Shown piece after piece: positions 25,486-32,880 of a stretch of DNA of 64,000 nt. Under the pieces are notes generated by a model. It searched no databases and was not told the DNA's origin. It worked only from the letters and a program-made list of their open reading frames with translations. This DNA comes from Pseudoduganella violaceinigra DSM 15887 (GTDB lineage: Bacteria; Pseudomonadota; Gammaproteobacteria; Burkholderiales; Burkholderiaceae_D): assembly GCF_000425385.1 (NCBI RefSeq), contig NZ_KE384358.1, forward strand, positions 255,623 through 319,622, in the 5' to 3' direction. The first letter of the stretch is position 1. Every line of letters begins with the position of its first letter. Both the position numbers and the translations under genes were made by a program.

Positions 25486-25961
25486 ATTACGCCAGATTGA
25501 CAACCGCCGTATTGCTGGCTTTTCTAGGCGCAGCGCAGGCCGACGAACAGTCTTTGCCGCCGGTGCATCCTGCCTTGCAGGCTTTGAACGACGGAGAGTT
25601 GCGCGCGGTCACGCGCCCTCTGCCATGGCGCATGCCGGCTGACGCAACGACGCCCGGCACTGGGTCCCTGCACACGGCTTTGCCGCCGCGCGCAGCACGA
25701 AGTCCGATCATCGGATACCTGCGCGCACTGAACCTGCTTACCACTGATATCGAAATCCGGGACGTTGATTTCGGTAACAATATGCCCACTTGGACTGCGG
25801 CCGGCGACGGCTCATATAGAGTGCCATTGCCAGCCACAATCGGCGAAGTCGATCTACGAAATATTCGCTGCAATCCAAACGACAGCCTTCATTTCGGCTC
25901 CCTGCAGATCCTGGGCATAGACCTGCAAAATACGACAATTACGGTGTCCCGCACCAAATAA
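25482..25961 (+). CDS. Secreted protein coupled to ackA
   Basis: The 159-residue protein has a signal peptide (MNYARLTTAVLLAFLGAAQA) and a mature part with PVHPALQALNDGELRAVT and a C-terminal LGIDLQNTTITVSRTK. Its ATG overlaps the ackA stop (ATGA), which is unusual for an exported protein behind a kinase. The C-terminal part resembles small DUF-type surface proteins, but I do not recognise the family. Confidence 0.55.
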   Translation: MNYARLTTAVLLAFLGAAQADEQSLPPVHPALQALNDGELRAVTRPLPWRMPADATTPGTGSLHTALPPRAARSPIIGYLRALNLLTTDIEIRDVDFGNNMPTWTAAGDGSYRVPLPATIGEVDLRNIRCNPNDSLHFGSLQILGIDLQNTTITVSRTK

Positions 25962-26086
25962 GACGCATCCTGCCGGGACAGACTCTGGGAGCGCGCCCGC
26001 CTCGCGCATTTCCAGCGATGGCGGCCAACGAATGAGATCCGTTTGGGCGAAACTACCCTTTATCCGCTTTTTATGCGGCACGCATG

Positions 26087-26596
26087 CTATTCGAGGGATT
26101 TGACAAATGGGCCGTCCGGTGAAAACAAAAATGCCCCTCCGTATTGGTCCTTGGCTCTGGTGACTGTCGCGCGAATAACTCGATCTTCTTCCAGCAGAAA
26201 CTCAATCTTTTCCCTGCCTGTTGGGGCGCGAAGAGGGATCGGCAGAACAACGAGCACCGGCATCACCCCGCCCCAAATTTTCTCGAATTCGTAAGTCCAC
26301 AGTTCCGCTTTCGGTTTATCGGAAATTATCTTCAAGCGCGTAGGGTTGCCCCAGTTATCTCGCATCCAGCTGCTGGAGGGAGTCGCAACCCAGCGACCGT
26401 TCTGCTTATCTGCTGCGGCGGAAATGACAGGCGGCTCTGAGGTCAATGCCGATGGAGATTTGGCGGTCGCCAATACGCTCGGCATCTCTGTTTGAGTGGT
26501 CTGCTCTCCGTATTTAAAAAGAGCCACGCATCCCTGTAGCGAAATACTTATCAGGATGAGGAAGAACAAAGACTTCAGGCGTTGAATCTGATTCAT
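26087..26596 (-). CDS. Putative lipoprotein
   Basis: The 169-residue protein starts MNQIQRLKSLFFLILISISL and has a lipobox ending QGC, so it is probably lipidated and anchored in the outer or inner membrane. The mature part contains WVATPSSSWMRDNWGNPTRL and VVLPIPLRAPTGREKIEFLL, a layout of small SmpA/OmlA-type lipoproteins in which a WGxPT motif is typical. The longer upstream frame lacks a ribosome site. Confidence 0.6.
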   Translation of the reverse strand: MNQIQRLKSLFFLILISISLQGCVALFKYGEQTTQTEMPSVLATAKSPSALTSEPPVISAAADKQNGRWVATPSSSWMRDNWGNPTRLKIISDKPKAELWTYEFEKIWGGVMPVLVVLPIPLRAPTGREKIEFLLEEDRVIRATVTRAKDQYGGAFLFSPDGPFVKSLE

Positions 26597-26850
26597 GAGC
26601 AGCGGTTCCAAGTAAATTGAGATATATCCACGTATCCGTTCCAGCGTGTAGCTGATAGCATGAGTCGTCAGGAATTGCGCGGGGTGGCCCTTATCCACGT
26701 GCGCAGCATTGATCTTTCCGCGGGCATCTGCGGTCTATAAATCTCGAAGTCGTCTTCATCAATGAGCCAATAACGGGAAAGTGATCAATAACGTCAGCAC
26801 CTTAGCAGCAAATGCAAGAGTCTCCCCTGGCGGATGAGTTGAGGATCCGG
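26597..26850. other. Intergenic stretch with a short coding-like remnant
   Basis: No complete gene is present. On the minus strand one frame reads RYWLIDEDDFEIYRPQMPAE and ends at a TGA (26668-26670), which resembles the end of a protein whose start is lost behind a TGA. It may be debris of a cassette gene. Confidence 0.25.
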
Positions 26851-27234
26851 TCAGCGACCATAGCCATGGACGTAGATAAACTCTGATTGCACCTCGATCG
26901 GGAGCTGACCTAACGATCCAGTAAGCCTCAGGAACTCCTCGCTAAGTGCCTCATCGGCTGAGACTGAGCCAGTGAGCGGGTTACGCTTTTTTGCAAAACG
27001 AAACACTCGAATGGCCAAAATGTCCTTGTAGGCGGCAGGACCGCTACCACCAATCCCAGGGTCCGCGATGCCATGCTCGCCCAAGAGTTCGAGCGAAGAA
27101 ATTGAACCGATCTGAAAGGTTTTTGCTCCGACGTAGGAGAACTCAAATTGAATTGAGAGTCGCGCGACGAGCGTCAGCACTTCTCGCCACTTGGTGTCAT
27201 TCATCAGCTTCGCTGAGAACTTTTGCTTAGGCAT
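26851..27234 (-). CDS. DUF6678-like protein, possible immunity gene
   Basis: The 127-residue protein from MPKQKFSAKLMNDTKWREVL contains the MNDTKWRE start that I associate with DUF6678, followed by an IQFEFSYVGAKTFQIGSISS block. The C-terminal half has an unusual FRLTGSLGQLPIEVQSEFIY end. The family is found among polymorphic-toxin immunity genes, as far as I recall. No ribosome site is strong. Confidence 0.5.
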   Translation of the reverse strand: MPKQKFSAKLMNDTKWREVLTLVARLSIQFEFSYVGAKTFQIGSISSLELLGEHGIADPGIGGSGPAAYKDILAIRVFRFAKKRNPLTGSVSADEALSEEFLRLTGSLGQLPIEVQSEFIYVHGYGR

Positions 27235-27365
27235 GTCAAAAAATCCCAAACATATTTGTCGCTCCGTTCAAGATGGCCAAATTTCCTCGCTTTGTGAGGC
27301 ATCAGGTTTTCAGGCAACCGGATGCCGATGCGCGCAGTGTGGAGACAGTCTATTGGCCTACAGCG

Positions 27366-27623
27366 TTAGGGCTTCGCACTCTTGAGTGCCCACCAAACAA
27401 TTGCGACATTCAAGACCGCTAGTACGAACAGAAAATTATGTGTTGCATTCAGCAAGCCAAGGACTTGCGCTCGACCAGCAGCTGCGGCACCAACGATGTC
27501 ACCGAGGGCGGTGCCAGCAGGTTCGATCTGCGCAAAGGTCACCAGCTCAGGATAGATATCGAACAGTAGAAACGCGACGTTCGCGAACACCGATGCCAAT
27601 AGAATTATTGCACGACGCTTCAT
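27366..27623 (-). CDS. Small membrane protein, cassette-like
   Basis: The 85-residue protein MKRRAIILLASVFANVAFLL... has two transmembrane segments (about residues 5-24 and 61-80). AAGAG precedes the ATG. Its TAA stop lies inside GCCCTAACG, the kind of box that begins an attC site, as is usual for integron cassette genes. Confidence 0.5.
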   Translation of the reverse strand: MKRRAIILLASVFANVAFLLFDIYPELVTFAQIEPAGTALGDIVGAAAAGRAQVLGLLNATHNFLFVLAVLNVAIVWWALKSAKP

Positions 27624-27767
27624 AGACTCTTACGTGAAAGATTAACAACGCCGTCAGGCGCTCGATGAATTGATTTTTTAGGCTGCACTCGTGACCATCA
27701 AATGAACGAATTCTCTAATTTTGTTTTTCACGCCAACCGGAGCGATAGAGCCCAGCTTTGGCTTGTG

Positions 27768-27826
27768 CAGCGACCTCAATTAATTCGGGCCACGAAGTGG
27801 CTTCGGCTTGAAGGAATTGTCAGACC
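27768..27826 (-). repeat. Degenerate attC-like site
   Basis: Read on the minus strand the site begins GTCTGACAATTCCTTCAAGC, has a central CCACTTCGTGG hairpin and a CCCGAATTAATTGAGG right arm. This matches the common attC layout (spacer TTCAAGCC, hairpin, TTAATT), but both outer boxes differ from consensus by at least one base (GTCTGAC instead of GTCTAAC). Confidence 0.4.
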
Positions 27827-28121
27827 CCGCGCGAAGGAAGCCAACGTTTATGGGCTTATCACACAGGCTGGCAGTTTAAACAAAAAAGACGCGACCGTCC
27901 GTTACATCCCACTGCAACACGTATAGCCCCGAACCCACGTCTCGAGCAGCCGGGCCAAGCTGGGAGATGATGGAATGAACTGACATAGCCTTGCCAATGC
28001 CCCGGAACTGGTCTGGCGATAAGGCCTTGGCCGATGGCGAAACAAATGAAGGATCCCACGTGCAAGCAGTGGCTTGGCCGGTGCAGGCCAGTAAGACTGC
28101 GATGAGTGTGAGTGCGCGCAT
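27780..28121 (-). pseudogene. Secreted cassette gene with an in-frame stop
   Basis: The gene starts MRALTLIAVLLACTGQATAC (signal peptide) and reads through GIGKAMSVHSIISQLGPAAR and VGSGLYVLQWDVTDGRVFFV, then meets TAA at codon 82 (27876-27878). The same frame continues with TASLCDKPINVGFLRAGSDN up to a TAA at 27780-27782 inside the attC-like site. A single base change (TCA to TAA) would explain it. A shortened 81-residue product may still be made. Confidence 0.5.
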
Positions 28122-28130
28122 GTGCGTAAG

Positions 28131-28180
28131 CTAACGTGTCGATCGAGCGGCGCAGTAGGCGTCCATAGGAATATTGTAAA
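28131..28180 (-). repeat. Degenerate attC-like site
   Basis: On the minus strand the stretch ends in CGATCGACACGTTAGC, with a clean GTTAGC right box 10 nt before the start codon of the next gene. Its left half (ATTCCTATGGACGCCTA) is shared with a second site near 29675, whose bases read ACTTCCCGTGGACGCCTA. The left outer box is lost. Confidence 0.4.
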
Positions 28181-28197
28181 GGGGCGGAAACGGCGAA

Positions 28198-28476
28198 TCA
28201 AACTTCTGCATCGTAGACCTCGCGATTTAGAGCGAGAGACAACTTTGCGCAAAGCTTGGTCACCCAACCCCGAAAGAGCCGGCTATCAATCTTCCCCGCC
28301 ACCAGTAGCCCACCTGGTTCAACCGAAGTCGTAATGAACTGATCGCTTTCCAGTGAACCAAACCATGAGCCTTGGTCGTCAATCCATCAGTCCATAGTGC
28401 GATATACCTCCATCACCATCGTCCATTCAGATACGCCCAGGTCGTAAGGAAGGTTTAGCGTGATCGATTCTTCCAT
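28198..28476 (-). pseudogene. Cassette gene with one nonsense codon
   Basis: The frame reads MEESITLNLPYDLGVSEWTM... for 29 codons, then TGA (28387-28389), and continues without a shift through WIDDQGSWFGSLESDQFITT, SVEPGGLLVAGKID and a terminal LALNREVYDAEV to TGA at 28198. The layout matches a small immunity-like family that I recall as LNLPYD...SVEPxGLL...DAE. A single base change made the stop. The region is therefore a very recent pseudogene or has a sequence error. Confidence 0.6.
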
Positions 28477-28613
28477 CGTAGTGGAGTCCCGCGTCAAAAA
28501 TAACGGGCGGGCGTCAGCCCGTCCTCGTTGTTTGCCAAGTTCGGCGAAATGAGCTGTTCAACTAAAAGTGCGCCATCACGTAACGCAGATGCCGCTCGCT
28601 CTGCCGCCCCCTT

Positions 28614-28709
28614 TCAATCAAATGTGCCCCGCCTTCCACCAATGCTCCAATCCGACATGAAATCGGTATGTCGGTTGGGGTCTGCAAATTCGGTCCAGAT
28701 TTTTGGCAT
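28614..28709 (-). pseudogene. Truncated copy of the MPKIWTE cassette gene
   Basis: The 31-codon frame MPKIWTEFADPNRHTDFMSD... is a near copy of the first 27 codons of the gene at 30904-31284, then leaves the homology and stops at TGA. The shared 83 bases (28628-28710 and 31203-31285) differ at only three positions. Sequence after the break (LIERGRQSERHLRYVMAHF in another frame) is from an unrelated source. Confidence 0.6.
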
Positions 28710-28754
28710 GGTCGTGGCGAGGTCAGCGCGGAGGCAGTGCTGCAGCCTGCAGGG

Positions 28755-29063
28755 TTACGCATTCGATGGGCCTCCAAGGTTGCCGGCGAATTCATTGAGC
28801 AGATCGAAGCATGGACTGGAAGGATCTGTCCTGGCAAGAATTATCGTTAATGCCGCCAACAGTGAAACTTGGGCAACTTCGTTTAGCGGACCATCGGCAT
28901 CCGATACCTGATTGAACGTCGGACCACCAACGGCAGCAAGAGAGCGATTAAGCATGAAATGACTGATCGTGCCCGTTTCATCCGAGAGAGCAATCCCCAG
29001 AGAACCACCGTCCATCGCTACGGAGCAATCGTCAATTCTAGAAAGACTAGCGAAGCTGTTCAT
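28755..29063 (-). CDS. Hypothetical cassette protein
   Basis: The 102-residue protein from MNSFASLSRIDDCSVAMDGG contains GIALSDETGTISHFMLNRSL and a helix EVAQVSLLAALTIILARTDP. No export signal. An upstream in-frame ATG is possible. No family recognised. Confidence 0.4.
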   Translation of the reverse strand: MNSFASLSRIDDCSVAMDGGSLGIALSDETGTISHFMLNRSLAAVGGPTFNQVSDADGPLNEVAQVSLLAALTIILARTDPSSPCFDLLNEFAGNLGGPSNA

Positions 29064-29144
29064 GAGGATGAATAACGATTGAATTGAGCGAGGCACGTAC
29101 GCTCGTCCGCTCGAACGAAGGGTTGTGCGTCGCGTGTGAACTTC

Positions 29145-29645
29145 TCAGGAAGCGTCGCCATCGAGGCGTCCGCAGGAAGTAGAAATTAGGCATAATCGCC
29201 TCGTTCCTTGCCAAAAAACACCCCTACTTTCGAGGCGCAGAACGACGCCCCCAAAGAGCGCGACATAGGCCGAGAGCCAGACAAAATACCCAATTAAGAG
29301 CGTTGGGGATCCAGCAATTTCTGAAAATGGCGCCCAAAGCGCCAAGACAAAAGCGACCACGACTGCGCAGCCGTACGCACGTAACACCTTTCGCCCAAAC
29401 CTACCAGTCGATAAGAGCCACGGCGCAATAACGAAAACGGCATTCCCAAGCCCTGCAAAAGCGAGAGGAAGAAGCGTTGGATCCTTTGCAGCATCGCTAA
29501 CCAAGGCCATAGCTACCCCTGCAGCTTGCCAGCCATCCCAAACAGATGGTTTACCGAATATAACGATTTCGAACGCCGGCAGAACGAGCGCGCACAGAAA
29601 CTGAAGCTCTGCCACCACCAAAAGTATTCTCGATTTCTCTTTCAT
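29145..29645 (-). CDS. Membrane protein, cassette-like
   Basis: The 166-residue protein MKEKSRILLVVAELQFLCAL... has four predicted transmembrane helices (about 7-27, 55-77, 88-108 and 117-138) and a cytoplasmic tail ending CGRLDGDAS. A degenerate attC-like stretch lies just before its ATG. Function unknown. Confidence 0.5.
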   Translation of the reverse strand: MKEKSRILLVVAELQFLCALVLPAFEIVIFGKPSVWDGWQAAGVAMALVSDAAKDPTLLPLAFAGLGNAVFVIAPWLLSTGRFGRKVLRAYGCAVVVAFVLALWAPFSEIAGSPTLLIGYFVWLSAYVALFGGVVLRLESRGVFWQGTRRLCLISTSCGRLDGDAS

Positions 29646-29698
29646 ATTCCTAAGGTACGGATTCGGTGTCGCGGTTAGGCGTCCACGGGAAGTTATCT

Positions 29699-29833
29699 TT
29701 AGGCCGGCTCATAGAAACACCAGCTTTGTATTTCGTGCATGTTGTGGCCTCCACCCTCAACGTATTTGACATGCCGCCAATTCGCCGATGGCGACAACCG
29801 CCACATATGCTGTGGCGAATCGATTAAAAGCAC
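29699..29833 (-). CDS. Short frame, possible fragment
   Basis: A 44-residue frame from GTG reads IDSPQHMWRLSPSANWRHVK and ends MHEIQSWCFYEPA. The composition is protein-like, but a TAG lies two codons upstream of the GTG and the ribosome site is poor. It could be a complete small cassette gene or the end of a longer lost one. Confidence 0.3.
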   Translation of the reverse strand: MLLIDSPQHMWRLSPSANWRHVKYVEGGGHNMHEIQSWCFYEPA

Positions 29834-29900
29834 GAGGTGCTAGTGCATGATAACCAGCGCTGAAACGCGCAGCGCGGAAGCCGTCCGGTCAATTAATGGG

Positions 29901-30233
29901 TCAGACCGCACATGAACCACGAACGAGGTGAATCATAACGTGACAAAGCTCAAATTGATCGCATCCACGAGTGGACATTTTTCCCTGGTTACCAACGTTC
30001 GCAAACTTCCAGCTTTCTTCAATGTCGGACCAATACAGCAAATTGCCGCCGAAGGCCGCAACCGCGACAACGAACTCGCCAGAAGAGTCGTCTACATTTA
30101 GCTTGATTGGGGCGATCAGGGCTGTCCCAAGCGCGACTCGATGCACAGGCGATAGCGCCTCCTTGTCCTTATTGAGGTAGGTGATTACTTCCGCGAATTC
30201 TTCTTCGTCCAGGTACACGATGCGGGGAGCCAA
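29901..30233 (-). CDS. Hypothetical cassette protein
   Basis: The 110-residue protein starts with TTG, giving MAPRIVYLDEEEFAEVITYL; a GTG five codons later is possible. It contains LSPVHRVALGTALIAPIKLN and NQGKMSTRGCDQFELCHVMI. The TTG lies inside a GTTTGGC box and the TGA stop inside GGTCTGACCC, so the gene nearly fills the space between two attC-like sites, as in integron cassettes. Confidence 0.45.
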   Translation of the reverse strand: MAPRIVYLDEEEFAEVITYLNKDKEALSPVHRVALGTALIAPIKLNVDDSSGEFVVAVAAFGGNLLYWSDIEESWKFANVGNQGKMSTRGCDQFELCHVMIHLVRGSCAV

Positions 30234-30290
30234 ACGCGTCTATTCAGCGGCGCCGCCAGGCATCTGCTGGAATGGTGCTGGAATCTCTGC
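30231..30290 (-). repeat. Degenerate attC-like site
   Basis: On the minus strand it reads CCATTCCAGCAGATGCC, then CGCCGCTGAATAGACGC and GTTTGGC, parallel to the good site at 32431 (ATTCCAGCCGATGCC, CGCGGCTGAATTAACAC, GTTGGC). The left outer box is degraded. The end of the upstream gene (PADAWRRR) is encoded inside it. Confidence 0.4.
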
Positions 30291-30753
30291 CGAACATAAA
30301 ATAGGCGAATGGCATAAAGTAGAACGCCAGCCAATGCCCAGAGAAGCCCCGTATCTCGTTCGCCTTGAACGCTGAATATTCTAGTGCGGTAAGCTCTCGG
30401 ACATGCTTTCCATGACTGACGAGTACATATTTGCCGTCAACAATGGATGGATTGCCTACTTCGCTTCCTACCATGGTGAGCGCAAAGTTAAGCAACGCGT
30501 ACGCGAAGATGCCGCAGCCTAGCACGACAACCCACATCGGAAACGCATTTCGAATTTCTGCAAATGTAGGCTTCGGCCCAAGTGTCTTCCGGCTGAAGAA
30601 AACAAAAGGAATAAACACCAGAAAAATGCCCCCGTGCAGCCCCCAAACCGCCGGAAAATGCTCGGAGACATCCACGCCGGTCAACGCAAGAACGTGCACA
30701 ATTAGAGCTGCCGTAAAGCCAGCAAGCGAAATCAAACCAAATAATCGTTTCAT
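30244..30753 (-). CDS. Membrane protein, cassette-like
   Basis: The 169-residue protein MKRLFGLISLAGFTAALIVH... has about four transmembrane helices (residues 5-22, 40-55, 72-93 and 136-152). The last residues come from the attC-like site. I do not recognise the family; the loop VGSEVGNPSIVDGKYVLVSH is extracytoplasmic or cytoplasmic. Confidence 0.5.
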   Translation of the reverse strand: MKRLFGLISLAGFTAALIVHVLALTGVDVSEHFPAVWGLHGGIFLVFIPFVFFSRKTLGPKPTFAEIRNAFPMWVVVLGCGIFAYALLNFALTMVGSEVGNPSIVDGKYVLVSHGKHVRELTALEYSAFKANEIRGFSGHWLAFYFMPFAYFMFGRDSSTIPADAWRRR

Positions 30754-30866
30754 GGAATTCTAATGTTGGAATGGCGCCTGGCGTTCAGAACAGGACCAAT
30801 CACAACAAGGCTGCGCGTGCATGGACCATCAAGATCGCCAGGACTTCCCGGATCTATAAAGTGGTG

Positions 30867-30908
30867 CCAACTGACGCGTCAGCGCGTTCAGTTGAGCTAA
30901 AGGTTATA
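30867..30908 (-). repeat. Short attC-like palindrome
   Basis: On the minus strand: TATAAC, six bases, then CTCAACTGAACGCG and CGCGTCAGTTGGC. The outer boxes TATAAC and GTTGGC partly fit attC cores, and the inner CAACTGA/TCAGTTG arms pair. It follows directly on the TAA stop of the gene at 30904. Confidence 0.35.
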
Positions 30909-31284
30909 GAGCTAGTGTTAAAGGAATGCATTTGACCGAAACTCCTGAAGCGGCCTTTCGCAGAGCCGCCAGCACACGCACCCGACGACTTCGAGAAGTC
31001 ATGCCCTTCGGGAGCCGCTGCGACCAAGGCTGCCAATAATGTTCAAGTTCGACGCCGCTAATTCGGCTCGATGGATGTACCGTCTTTGAGAAGAAATCGA
31101 TCGCTTCATTCAATTGTTCTAGTGAATGGAACTGGAACGTAAACTGGCAGACCTCTATCAAGAGAACGTTTCGACGCCGCAGGTTGTCAGAAGGCGGCGC
31201 TGCCCGCCTTCCACCAATGCTCCAATCCGACATGAAATCAGTATGTCGGTTGGGGTCTGCAATCTCGGTCCAGATTTTTGGCAT
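30904..31284 (-). CDS. Hypothetical cassette protein (MPKIWTE family)
   Basis: The 126-residue protein starts MPKIWTEIADPNRHTDFMSD and contains VCQFTFQFHSLEQLNEAIDF, HPSSRISG and a basic C-terminal helix (SRRVRVLAALRKAASG). It is related to the product of 32440-32874, which shows LHIEFESYELQFSSPAQLDH, SHWLSRLP and APRKREKLVQELRS in the same order. Its first 27 codons are also duplicated at 28614-28709. An intact GTTAGAC box precedes its ATG by 8 nt. Confidence 0.5.
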   Translation of the reverse strand: MPKIWTEIADPNRHTDFMSDWSIGGRRAAPPSDNLRRRNVLLIEVCQFTFQFHSLEQLNEAIDFFSKTVHPSSRISGVELEHYWQPWSQRLPKGMTSRSRRVRVLAALRKAASGVSVKCIPLTLAL

Positions 31285-31298
31285 GTTCGAGGTCTAAC

Positions 31299-31549
31299 GA
31301 GGCTGCATAAAAATCCCTTTGCGACACGGCTTCACGCCATCTTCCGGAATCTTCATCAGCAACGCAGTTGATTTCTTAAACATCCTGCCAGTTTGCCGCA
31401 ATCACCGCCTTTCAGGCAAGAAAAGGCTGGAGATAGCCCTCTAATCAACCTGTCAGAAGGCATAGCCGCTTCGCGCCAGCTTCTCGATGCTGCGCACCAG
31501 GCAGCATAGCTGCCATTGCGTGCTCACTTTTTGCTGCCCGCGTAAGGAT
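31299..31549 (-). mobile_element. IS1182-like 3' remnant, copy 1
   Basis: The stretch beginning GAGGCTGCATAAAAATCC matches the second remnant at 32921 over about 250 bases with scattered differences, including the terminal ATAAAA end and the region coding for the transposase C-terminus (frame now decayed). It directly follows a GTCTAAC attC box at 31292-31298. No intact transposase exists here. Confidence 0.6.
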
Positions 31550-31765
31550 CCCCATCAAACAGCGAGTCCCAATCAATCTGACCATCATCGTCAAGCAGAC
31601 AAGTAAAGCGAGGTCAAAAAGTTGACCCGCATAGAACTGATTCGGCTTCCCATATCCAAGGCAATCCATCGCTGAGACCTCGACACCATCAAACGAGACT
31701 ACGGCAGCACCGCCTTCATCTTCTTCGATACTTATCGTACTTTCATCTAGGCTGCCCATCATCAT
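31524..31765 (-). pseudogene. Cassette gene, frameshifted and cut by the IS remnant
   Basis: The frame starts MGSLDESTISIEEDEGGAAV and reads SFDGVEVSAMDCLGYGKPNQ, FYAGQLFD, then loses sense; a second frame gives RFTCLLDDDGQIDWDSLFDG. One missing base near the LFD codons joins them. The last residues and TGA (31524-31526) come from the IS remnant. The type with VSFDGxEVS...DCLGYG is one I recall from small toxin-immunity genes. Confidence 0.5.
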
Positions 31766-31833
31766 TGGTCGTAACCGGCATGAGCAGCAGCGCGTAGCGA
31801 TGCGTAGGCCCGGTTGATGAAATAGATGGGCAA

Positions 31834-32151
31834 TTACTTACCATGGGTAATCCGACGAACGGTGGCATCGTTCTTGGAGATCTCCGCGACTGCAACGCCA
31901 CCCTTATACCCCTTTGGTGCCGTGCCTTCCACAATCCAAAACCCATCTACTAGCACCGCGCGATAAGGTGCTTCAGAAGCAATTTTCTTTTCGCCGTAAA
32001 TCGGAGTCCAAACCGATATTGCGATCCGAATTGCCGTCATTGCATCCGGCACATAGCCGGCTTCTGGTTTGAAATTGTGCGGCTCCGAACTCTGTGCGAG
32101 AGCATTCGCCGCGAATAGGAACAAAAAAGATAGCGTCGTAAGATTCTTCAT
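31834..32151 (-). CDS. NTF2-fold immunity protein, exported
   Basis: The 105-residue protein has a signal peptide (MKNLTTLSFLFLFAANALAQ) and one domain with GYVPDAMTAIRIAISVWTPI, PYRAVLVDGFWIVEGT, GGVAVAEISKND and a terminal THGK. This is the pattern of the NTF2-fold immunity domain (PF15631 type), which protects against secreted toxins; export fits protection in the periplasm. The ATG lies 15 nt after the GTTAGC box of an attC site, as in an integron cassette. Confidence 0.75.
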   Translation of the reverse strand: MKNLTTLSFLFLFAANALAQSSEPHNFKPEAGYVPDAMTAIRIAISVWTPIYGEKKIASEAPYRAVLVDGFWIVEGTAPKGYKGGVAVAEISKNDATVRRITHGK

Positions 32152-32166
32152 GTGACCCAAAATGGT

Positions 32167-32224
32167 GCTAACCGACGGCGGAGGCGCGCAGCGCCGTAGC
32201 TGTCGGCTTGAATGTAGTGTTGGC
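32167..32224 (-). repeat. attC-like site
   Basis: On the minus strand: GCCAAC, ACTACATTCAAG, CCGACAGC, a central GGCGCTGCGCGCC, GCCGTCGG and GTTAGC. The outer GCCAAC and GTTAGC boxes fit the RYYYAAC and GTTRRRY consensus, and CCGAC pairs with GTCGG. The right arm has no spacer before the outer box, which is unusual. It stands between two small minus-strand genes. Confidence 0.6.
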
Positions 32225-32392
32225 CGCGCGCGTGAGCTCGCAACGAATGGCCAACCGATTGAGCATCCGCGAATACGCCCGCATAAACGGCAGCATAGCG
32301 CAGTGACTTGATCTTGCCCGACGTGGTCGCGCCGCCAGCAACGCAAACGCCACCAATAGCCAGTAATGGCGAGCAGTGGGGCTTGAAGCCAA
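32168..32392 (-). CDS. Small cassette gene
   Basis: A 74-codon frame from TTG reads HYWLLVAFALLAARPRRARS and ends AANTTFKPTATALRASAVG, with the tail encoded by the attC-like site, as is common when cassette genes run into attC. Third positions favour G and C. One alternative frame (32148-32435) is also open. Which is translated is uncertain. Confidence 0.35.
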   Translation of the reverse strand: MASSPTARHYWLLVAFALLAARPRRARSSHCAMLPFMRAYSRMLNRLAIRCELTRAANTTFKPTATALRASAVG

Positions 32393-32430
32393 GCGAATAG
32401 GGCGAAGCGTGCATCATGCTCACAGCGATG

Positions 32431-32484
32431 GCCAACGTGTTAATTCAGCCGCGCCGAAGGCATCGGCTGGAATGCATTGTTAGC
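32431..32484 (-). repeat. attC site (clearest of the array)
   Basis: On the minus strand: GCTAAC (left outer box), AATGCATTC, CAGCCG-ATGCC, TTC, GGCG-CGGCTG, AATTAACAC and GTTGGC (right outer box). CAGCCG/CGGCTG and GCC/GGC pair to a hairpin with an unpaired offset on one side. This has the full layout of an attC recombination site of about 54 bp. The upstream gene ends within it. Confidence 0.75.
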
Positions 32485-32874
32485 GCCTTGGCCAGCGGTC
32501 TCCCTCATAATCGAACGCAATTCCTGTACCAGTTTTTCACGCTTGCGCGGAGCTTTAAGGGCGGCAGGCAGACGACTAAGCCAATGACTATTTGGACCCA
32601 CAGGCAGGCCTCGCCGCAGGGACAGTTGATGAGACGTCGGCAAAGGCTTTGAGGCCAACACCTCGATGAAGTGATCCAGCTGAGCAGGCGAGCTGAACTG
32701 AAGCTCGTACGACTCAAATTCAATGTGCAAGAACAAGTAGCCCTTATGGGGAATGGCCTCCGGCGCCGGAGGAGAACAATCTTTTTCCGTTCCAGGCACG
32801 GGAACGTGCACCCAAAAGGCAACCGGTGCACGTCGCCAGTCCTCTTCGAAAGTAAAGTAGTACGATGCTTTCAT
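32440..32874 (-). CDS. Hypothetical cassette protein (MPKIWTE relative)
   Basis: The 144-residue soluble protein MKASYYFTFEEDWRRAPVAF... carries HKGYLFLHIEFESYELQFSS, LRRGLPVGPNSHWLSRLPAA and a basic helix (KAPRKREKLVQELRSIM). It is a distant paralog of the 30904 gene. The last 12 residues (NAFQPMPSARLN) are encoded by the attC site. GTTAGC lies 7 nt before the ATG. No function known. Confidence 0.55.
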   Translation of the reverse strand: MKASYYFTFEEDWRRAPVAFWVHVPVPGTEKDCSPPAPEAIPHKGYLFLHIEFESYELQFSSPAQLDHFIEVLASKPLPTSHQLSLRRGLPVGPNSHWLSRLPAALKAPRKREKLVQELRSIMRETAGQGANNAFQPMPSARLN

Positions 32875-32880
32875 GGGTTC

